A DNA stretch of 64,000 nucleotides from Hymenopus coronatus (lineage: Eukaryota; Arthropoda; Insecta; Mantodea; Hymenopodidae), in contig CM060893.1 of NCBI GenBank assembly GCA_030762935.1, positions 8,786,001 to 8,850,000 of the forward strand, in the 5' to 3' direction. Shown here piece after piece: positions 57,463-64,000 of the stretch. Each line of letters opens with the position of its first letter. Position 1 is the stretch's first letter. The position numbers were made by a program, and so were the translations under genes. A model generated the notes under the pieces. That model had not been told where the DNA came from and did no database searches. It saw only the letters and a list, made by a program, of their open reading frames with translations.

Positions 57463-58080
57463 GTGTTTGGCACTATGCACACATAAAAGTTAGTTTGAAT
57501 TATTTATTCTAAAATATATGATGATAATATTATATATATAAAAAATGTATATTAAGAACTATATTAACCTTAAGAATCATATTCCTATTTTTAAATCATC
57601 CTTTATCCCAAAAGGTTGGACCAGAGACTGAATCTACAATAGAAAATGGTACTTTGATATATTCAATCTAGTGGGTGATGTACAGCTTGTGGCAGACGGT
57701 GTCAGAAGTGGAGCAGGTAAAGCTGGTTTCCTAGAGCCTGAGATAAAGCATTTTTAATTAGAATAAGATGTTCTCTCTCCAATACAGTAAAAGGAAGAAT
57801 GACAACAGCATCCAGAAACAGTATACTTTTATTATATACATATATATTGTGTTTACATTGCAGTGTTTTGTATACAAGTAATTTACATCCACCAAACAGG
57901 GAGATACTCTGTATTCCATGGAACATTGTGCTTCTTGCAAGAGATCAGATGCTCAAATTATGTGGTTCATTCATGAATCATTGTGCAACATTTGATGTGT
58001 GTTATTTGTGTATCAGGAGGCATTAGTACTTATAAAGCACTTGTAGCGATTTTTTTTATATTTTATAAGATTACATCTAT
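57463..58080. other. Intergenic, nothing recognised
   Basis: AT-rich DNA with no exon or element that I can support. Confidence 0.3.
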
Positions 58081-58082
58081 AG

Positions 58083-58382
58083 TGGTTGTCTCCTTAGCAT
58101 GGTGGTAGCATTGCTGCTTGCCAAGTGGGAGACCTGGATCGGGGTGCACTCAGCCTCGTGAGGCCCCTGCGGGGGCCATTTGAGGAGCTACTTGATGGAG
58201 AAGTAACGGTTCTAGGTCGTACACTGCATTAACTGGCCGGAGGGATAGAAGCGCTGACCACATCTCACCCCCCAATACTACATTCCATCCATGACGTCTG
58301 TAATGCACCGAGATGGGGGACGCAGCAGCCGGATGGTAGGCCAAGGCTCTTAGTGAGCTGTGCCATGGAGTCGGAGCCATAT
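58083..58382 (+). mobile_element. tRNA-like SINE, family D
   Basis: Head TTAGCATGGTGGTAGCATTG (A box like), then a long GC-rich body with GAGGCCCCTGCGGGGGCC, CATTAACTGGCCGG and GGTAGGCCAAGGCTCTTAG. It contrasts with the AT-rich flanks. The B box is weak. Confidence 0.5.
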
Positions 58383-58468
58383 CTATAGTGCAGTTTCCAC
58401 ATGTTTAACAAATGTGAGCAAAGATGGAATTAATGAGCGATTGTTAGAAGCAAGGAGAAAAGAGTTAG

Positions 58469-59535
58469 CGTATCTATCCGAATATAAGACGATTTCGAAT
58501 GCAAGATGACCCCCATTTTTCATAACTTAATTTTGGAATAATTTAGCATGTCATCTACATGTATAAAAAGAATTTTTAAATGAAATTTAAAGGTTTGCCA
58601 TATATTAAACAAACTAATGGGCACTTAAGTCAATTAAGCCCCTCCCCTCCCCCTTTTTTTTTTAAATTTATACTGAACTTACATGGAAATTTACGTTTTC
58701 AGCAGATGGCGGAGAGGGGATTTTGTATTTAGCCAGCGTTAATGCTTTTGCCTAATTTGAATGTGTGCAGAAATTCACATTGTGAGTGGGAAAGACGAAG
58801 AAGGGCGAACAGAAATGTATGGTATGTGTGCGATCAGCGACATTAGCAACAGCATAACTGTAGCGGTGATGATGGATATGATGTTCAATTTAGAAACATA
58901 CATACTATAACACACAGGACATTGTTTTACCTAATTTGAATTTGTGCAGAAATTTACATAGCGAGCAGGAGAGAAATGGAAAAGAGAGAGTGGAATTGTG
59001 CCAGTATGTCTGTGTTTGACAGTGGTGGTGGGACAGCAGCAGCAGCAGCAGCAGCAGCAGCTTAGTTCTAACAATGAATATGACTCATTTAAGACAACAT
59101 ACTTAACATCCGACCTATTTTGAATTTGTGTGTAAATTCATATTTTGGCCAGGAGAGATGAAATGGATATGTATGGAATGCTGTGATGGTACAACATGAC
59201 ATGACGGAAAGAGCATAGCTATGATGACTATTATGGATGCTATTTTCTATTAAGACAACAGTTTAGAAGCCGTCTAATTTTATTTTACTCTTGGCGAGTA
59301 GTCTTTTTCCCAATGAGAAAGGTCATAGGCTCATTAACACTAATTTTGGGCGTGAAATGGAATGCCAAAGTCTGTCACATAAGTCGTGACCTTGGCGATA
59401 ATCTATACCATTTCCCCGTATGGTATCCAGAAAACATATATATTTCAAATCTAAGACAACTCCCCCCCCCCCCCCCCCCAGGTCTAGACAATATTTTAGA
59501 AAAAAAACATTGTCTTGTATTCGGATAAATATGGT
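58469..59535 (+). mobile_element. TIR element 'G', full length (copy 3)
   Basis: Left GCGTATCTATCCGAATATAA and right (reverse complement) ACCATATTTATCCGAATACA are inverted termini, each followed inward by AAGAC(A/G)A and a C-rich run. About 1.07 kb with no open frame of note. It contains three tandem units of roughly 160-185 bp. Confidence 0.65.
58751..59290 (+). repeat. Tandem ~160-185-bp repeat inside element G, with a CAG run
   Basis: Units start at about 58751, 58930, 59113 and (partial) 59272 with (A/C)CTAATTTGAAT-like openings. Each continues TGTGCAGAAATT-like and GAGAGAAATGGA-like blocks. Unit 2 carries (CAG)n at 59035-59060. Confidence 0.6.
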
Positions 59536-59539
59536 ATGT

Positions 59540-60085
59540 CTGGGTGTAATTGCCACAAACAGTATTACACACACACCTGGCAGCCCACTAACATATCCCA
59601 GTGTACATTTGTATTTTATTGGCAACAAAACGAAAGACCGCATTGTGCAAGGCCATCTGAGCTTCCTTTGTCAATTTTAGTTTTCTTTTTGTAACTTTTC
59701 TCACTATGAATGGCATTGCTATCTGCATATTTTGGGTTTGGGTGTAGTCTTTTCATATGCTTTTTTCCTTGAAAGACTTGTGAAATAATACATTTTTTTT
59801 TAAAGTTATTTTGAAGAGCTCTAATGTTATATATTTAACTCCTACTTTTCAAATTGTGGCTGACTGATGAAATCAGCTCAAGTAAGAGTTCACATGTGAT
59901 TTAGTTATAAATATTTTGTCTGGAAAATTTTAATTCCATGTTTTCTGAAATAAATGACTGCTGCAAGTCTGGTTCACCCTGTGCATGTGTATATTTCTAT
60001 TAAGAATTAGAAAAAGGAAAGCATCTATCTCAGGTAATGGGCAAACCCCAAAGTATTTGACATGCAACTTGCACATATTATGTGA
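59540..60085. other. Intergenic, nothing recognised
   Basis: No supported gene or element. Confidence 0.3.
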
Positions 60086-60087
60086 CC

Positions 60088-60312
60088 ACTCCGTGACCGA
60101 GTGGTCAGACCATTCGCCTCTCGCCTAGATTGCCTGGGTTCGATCCTAAGCAACTGCATGTGAGATTTGTGGTGGACAAAGCGGCGCAGGAGTGGGCTTT
60201 CTCCGGGTTCTCCTGCTATTGCATTCCACCGGTGCTCCATCTTCATTCCATGTATCAGTAGTGTCATTGGCTGCGGTACCTTGGTAGTCAAAACAGGCAT
60301 TAAACACTATCT
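60088..60312 (+). mobile_element. tRNA-derived SINE, family B
   Basis: Head CCGTGACCGAGTGGTCAGAC and TGGGTTCGATCC; body GTGGACAAAGCGGCGCAGG; tail AACAGGCATTAAACACTATC. Confidence 0.78.
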
Positions 60313-60349
60313 CCCCCCCAAAAAAAACAAAACAAAAACCCACCATATT

Positions 60350-60560
60350 AGGCCAGACTATGGCCTAGCGGTTAAACTACTTGCCACCCACCTAGTTTTG
60401 ACCCCAAGCGCCACCACATGTGAGATTTATGGTAGACAAAGCGGCACAAGGGCGGGTTTTCTCAGACTTGTGTGTTTTCCCCTGCCATCACATTCCACCA
60501 GTGCTCCTCTTCGTTCCAAGTGCCATAAGTAGTAAAAGCAGGCATTAAACATTATAAAAA
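60350..60560 (+). mobile_element. tRNA-derived SINE, family B, diverged
   Basis: Head TATGGCCTAGCGGTTAAACT with a decayed B box; body GTAGACAAAGCGGCACAAG; tail AGTAAAAGCAGGCATTAAAC. It stands in tandem with the previous copy, 37 bp apart. Confidence 0.65.
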
Positions 60561-60989
60561 ACCACCACTTTTTTTCCAGGTTACAGAAGACATTATTTAT
60601 TGGCTTGTAATTCACAGATAACACATACCAAATGTTGCTTTTATCATGTTTTAGTATGTGCTTATAGTAGTACCAATAACATTCTTATCAGTAATCTTTG
60701 AATGACCCATATACATGAAACCATTTTTTACTGCAGATTAACACATAATGCATCACAGAAAATATTACCACATTGACCTCAAAATAAGCTAAAGTTTTTA
60801 CAAAGATTTCTGGTGCAAAAAGTTGATCATTATTTCAGCCTTTATTTTAAAATCTTTGGAACTTGAAGCAAATCATAAGATTAAACTATCATAAGCTGGA
60901 ATTTCAAACGTCATAATTTGAAGTTCAAAACCTCTAATGTACATATGTTCTTTCCCATAAGCTTAGTTTCAAAAGATCTCTAACAAGCT

Positions 60990-61312
60990 CAACTTACTCC
61001 TAGCATCAAAAACTAAATACAACTTTAAAAACATACTAAAATCAGCATGCACACTCAAGAAACTCATTAAAAAAAACGGCTTATGCATAATAGACCGTTC
61101 AGATTAAACAAAATATTTATCGGAAAACCAAGAGAAATGTAATCAAACACAAGACTAAAAGAACACTTCAGAAATATTGACACAAACAGATATCGCAATA
61201 TAAAACAAAAAGTCAAACTGCTAAGAACAAGAAGAACTGAGATACTGGGGAAACAACACACAATAAAAAGTCTCTTAGTGACCATCCCTTATGGACCAAT
61301 TTTTGCAGGAAC
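60990..61312 (+). mobile_element. Penelope-like element remnant, GIY-YIG region
   Basis: Plus-strand frames give KTKYNFKNILKSACTLKKLI, GLCIIDRSD and, one frame over, KIFIGKPREM and NTRLKEHFRNI. The order (linker, GIY-like, YIG-like, R-x-KEH) is that of the C-terminal nuclease of Penelope-like elements. Frameshifted. Confidence 0.55.
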
Positions 61313-61334
61313 TGATATAAAATTACTTTTTTTG

Positions 61335-61572
61335 CTTGGATTTATGGCTTTAACCTGGTTGGTCATATCGGACGATGAATGAAATTGGTGAAATGATCTC
61401 AGGGTCCATGGAGTTTAAAGTTACTCAACATTTGTCTTCTCTGGATAAGGGAAAACCCTAAAAAAAAAAAAAAAACCTTATCCAGGCAACTCACCCTAAG
61501 CGAGAGATTTGAACTCACGACCTGTTGAATATGAAGCAGACATGCTACCACCACACTACCCAGGTGGGCAAA
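61335..61572 (-). mobile_element. tRNA-derived SINE, family C
   Basis: Minus-strand head GGTAGTGTGGTGGTAGCATG and GTGAGTTCAAATC; body GGTGAGTTGCCTGGATAAGG; tail GACCAACCAGGTTAAAGCC. An A16 run interrupts the body. Confidence 0.72.
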
Positions 61573-61954
61573 ATTATCTCTCCAGCCAACCTTTAGTGAA
61601 CTATTATCTTTATTCACATACCTGTTCAGGGACCACCTTTTTATTCAGGATTTTTATAGTCTTTTTTGAGGCAATAATTTATTTAGGTCCTTGAAACATA
61701 TCCTGCCAGTAATTGACTAATTTTCCATAATTTTCTTCCATCTTGAATAGTAGGGTAACAAACATTTCAAAGTACTAGTCGACTACAACATGAATGCTTT
61801 CGATGATAAGAAGAACTAAAAGTGGACAGAGTGGAAGTAGAGTCAGACTTTTCATCACGCAATTGGATATTCCCTTATGTCTCCTTTCCCTCATATCACA
61901 AGTCTTGAGGATCTGTAGTGCACTTCTCCAAGTGATTTAATGTCATCAAGTAAA

Positions 61955-62250
61955 GGGTAGTAAGGTAGCAGAGTGGTTAGATTGCTCGCCTGCCACCCAG
62001 GTTCGATCCCAAGGTCTGCATATGGGATTTGTGGTGGACGAAGTGGCATCTGGATGGGTTTTCCCCGCTACTCATTCCACCAATTGCTCCATCATCACCT
62101 TTCCTATCATCCATTTTGCTCAAGCTTAAGCCTGGCTGACGGCCAAACACTCCTTCCAGGTTCTCTGTTCTGTGGTTTTGTGCTGTTGGCTCCCTGACAG
62201 GCTTCTGACCCCAAGGCATCTGCTTGCAAGTCCTACATATGGGCAGGGTA
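61955..62250 (+). mobile_element. SINE-B relative with a different tail
   Basis: Head GGTAGCAGAGTGGTTAGATT and CCAGGTTCGATCCCAAGG, body GTGGTGGACGAAGTGGCATC as in family B. The tail (CTTAAGCCTGGCTGACGGCC onward) is not shared with other B copies here. Confidence 0.55.
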
Positions 62251-62259
62251 AGCTGACTA

Positions 62260-63020
62260 CAAAACAATAAATTTTGTTAAATAAAGCAGAAAATGAATAG
62301 AAAAATGTGGATTAAATAAAATTTATGCTTCACTTTGGTATACATTCTAAAAAAAAATTGTTCTTTTACTGTTTACCATCAATTTCAATAATAAAGCTTA
62401 TTTTTTGGTCAATAAGGTGATAAGCAAACATTTGCTCTATATTATATACATAATTGTTTTTAAACATCCATCATTATTATAACTAGAAAAGTGATTGAGC
62501 TGCATAATGTCAACACAGTTTATACAATTTCTTTAAAACAGACTCAGTATAATAACAGTTAAAGATTATAAAAGCTCTTGGTTTTCTGAGTAAACCTGCA
62601 TCACAACTGTACAACCACATCAAATCTTCACAAAATCTGATGTGAATGGATACAATTTACATTCAAATACTTTAAAATTCAGTCAAATGATGCAAGTGCA
62701 TACCTCTAGCTAATATACAATATTCAAACTGTGTTGGTAACATTTTTCCTGTTTTGTAAATTTTCTATGAGGTTAAAGGCTGGGAATGCCACCATTGTAG
62801 TGCGCTGTAAACAGAATTGCAGATATTTGTTTTGTACCAGGCTTGTTTTTTCTTTACAATAATTTCTTGTTGTTTTTGCTTACTGTACATAGCAGAATGG
62901 CATACTGGAACAAGAAATCATTGTCAGAGGAGGAACTTGAGCCAACAATGCTGGAAAGCAATGATTATAGTGGCATTTTGATCTGCAATGATAATGATAA
63001 AAATTTGAAATTAATAATTT
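62260..63020. other. Intergenic, nothing recognised
   Basis: AT-rich; short frames only. Confidence 0.3.
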
Positions 63021-63022
63021 AA

Positions 63023-63755
63023 TTTTTACTTTCTCTAGCATGTATGTACAAACAATGTACATAACAGATAGAGAAGGTATTGCATTCCACCCAAAAATCG
63101 GGAGAGATTCACCGGAAATATATGTAAGACTGTTAAATACCAAACTTATTTTTCATATTTAGTATCTTCCAAGGATGCAACAAAGAGATTTTCCAGACAC
63201 CCCCTCTCCCACCTTTACATGGAAAAATTTTCGAAAATTTTGATTTTCTCAAAAATGACTCTTAACACTTTTGATTAAAATATTGCATATTAAAGATATT
63301 TAGAAGACCAAATGTGTATCTTGAATTTTCTAGGAATAACCTCTGTAGACATCTTTATACTGGATGAATTTTGCATAATGGTAAACCATAAAATGTAGAT
63401 CTCATTAAAAAATACAATTTATGATATGTACTTTTTTTCCTGGAGTTAACCTTTTTGAGATATTCCTTGCTATTGGTTTCAGTTTTAAAATACTTATACT
63501 TTTTTCATACTAGAATTTGTCAACTCCTGGCCATACAAACAAAGGAACTTCAGTTGCATAGCACCCAGCTTTTAAAAGATTTGACTATCTCTTTAGCTTT
63601 TGATATGCCCTTATTTCTATTTTACTTACAAGGAATCAAGTAATAAGACCATTTCTGCTAATGTATTTTCGATTAGCATGAACTAAATAGAACAAGTTTT
63701 TGACAATAATATGTTGCAAGAAGTAGAGAAAGTCATGTGAACATATCTGATTTTT
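63023..63755 (+). mobile_element. H element, full length, microsatellite region deleted
   Basis: T5-ACTTTCTCTAGCATG at left, hairpin with ATGTACAAACAATGTACAT and AGATAGAGAAGG, and GTGAACATATCTGA-T5 at right. The GT segment is missing between ATATATG and AAGACTG. Confidence 0.7.
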
Positions 63756-64000
63756 ATTGGCTTTTTAATTGTTCCAAGCTGGTGTTGGAAGATAAGGGAA
63801 ACTTCTGCAATCTGATGCAAGGGAAATAGTTTATTTGATAGATAATTTCCCTGATGAATGGAAGTGTTGAAGTCTGGAAAACCACCAATATCTTAACTTT
63901 CATTATAAACAGTGTTCAAAATAATATTCCCCTGTATCCATACAAGCCTGGTACTGTTGAACATTCGCAAAACTATTACGCCTGTAGAATTTGTTGCACA

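Noticed and set aside
59323..59643. 106-residue frame with a Gly run and its Pro-run complement
   Set aside because: Both come from the C19 tract next to the terminus of element G.
1..64000. CRISPR arrays, rRNA genes, bacterial operons
   Set aside because: No regularly spaced short repeats and no rRNA core sequences were seen; introns and element types show a eukaryotic nuclear genome.

Overview
The window is animal nuclear DNA, almost certainly from an arthropod and probably an insect. It has spliced genes with large introns, GT-AG junctions, tRNA-derived SINEs, mariner, pogo/Tigger, Merlin-like and hAT-like DNA transposons, non-LTR retrotransposons and Penelope-like remnants. The low gene density and dense repeats would suit a large-genome polyneopteran such as a cockroach or termite, but that placement is only a guess.

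Four protein-coding genes are supported. (1) 1966-2124 (+) is the last coding exon of alpha-actinin. (2) 13905-35889 (-) is a complete six-exon secreted S1A serine protease of 275 residues, with an intact His/Asp/Ser triad and a Gly189/Asp226-type pocket. (3) 36667-51002 (+) is a complete seven-exon Werner-type DEDDy 3'-5' exonuclease of 226 residues. (4) 50999-51688 (+) is a complete LIPT2-type octanoyltransferase of 229 residues, wholly inside the last exon of gene 3. The exonuclease stop codon and the LIPT2 start codon overlap in the four bases ATGA (50999-51002), and a poly(A) signal follows at 51708. The two proteins therefore probably share one bicistronic mRNA. The protease and the exonuclease are divergently arranged, with start codons about 0.8 kb apart.

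The rest is mostly mobile DNA. The dominant family, called 'H element' here, is an element of about 0.8-0.9 kb in more than 20 copies. It has a TC-type end, a microsatellite and a terminal hairpin, and it inserts in T (or A) runs. Its architecture resembles non-autonomous Helentron/HINE (Helitron-related) elements. About six families of tRNA-headed SINEs (labelled A-F here), two mariners that each carry a SINE, several LINE fragments, two Penelope-like GIY-YIG remnants and several long-TIR elements make up most of the remainder.

Layout: 1-2 kb Penelope and SINE fragments, then the alpha-actinin 3' exon; 3.6-5.0 kb mariner; 5-13.9 kb intergenic H elements and a LINE; 13.9-35.9 kb protease gene, its introns filled with H elements, SINEs and a Tigger remnant; 36.7-51.7 kb exonuclease/LIPT2 locus; 51.75-53.4 kb second mariner; 53.4-64 kb intergenic repeats with no recognised host gene.
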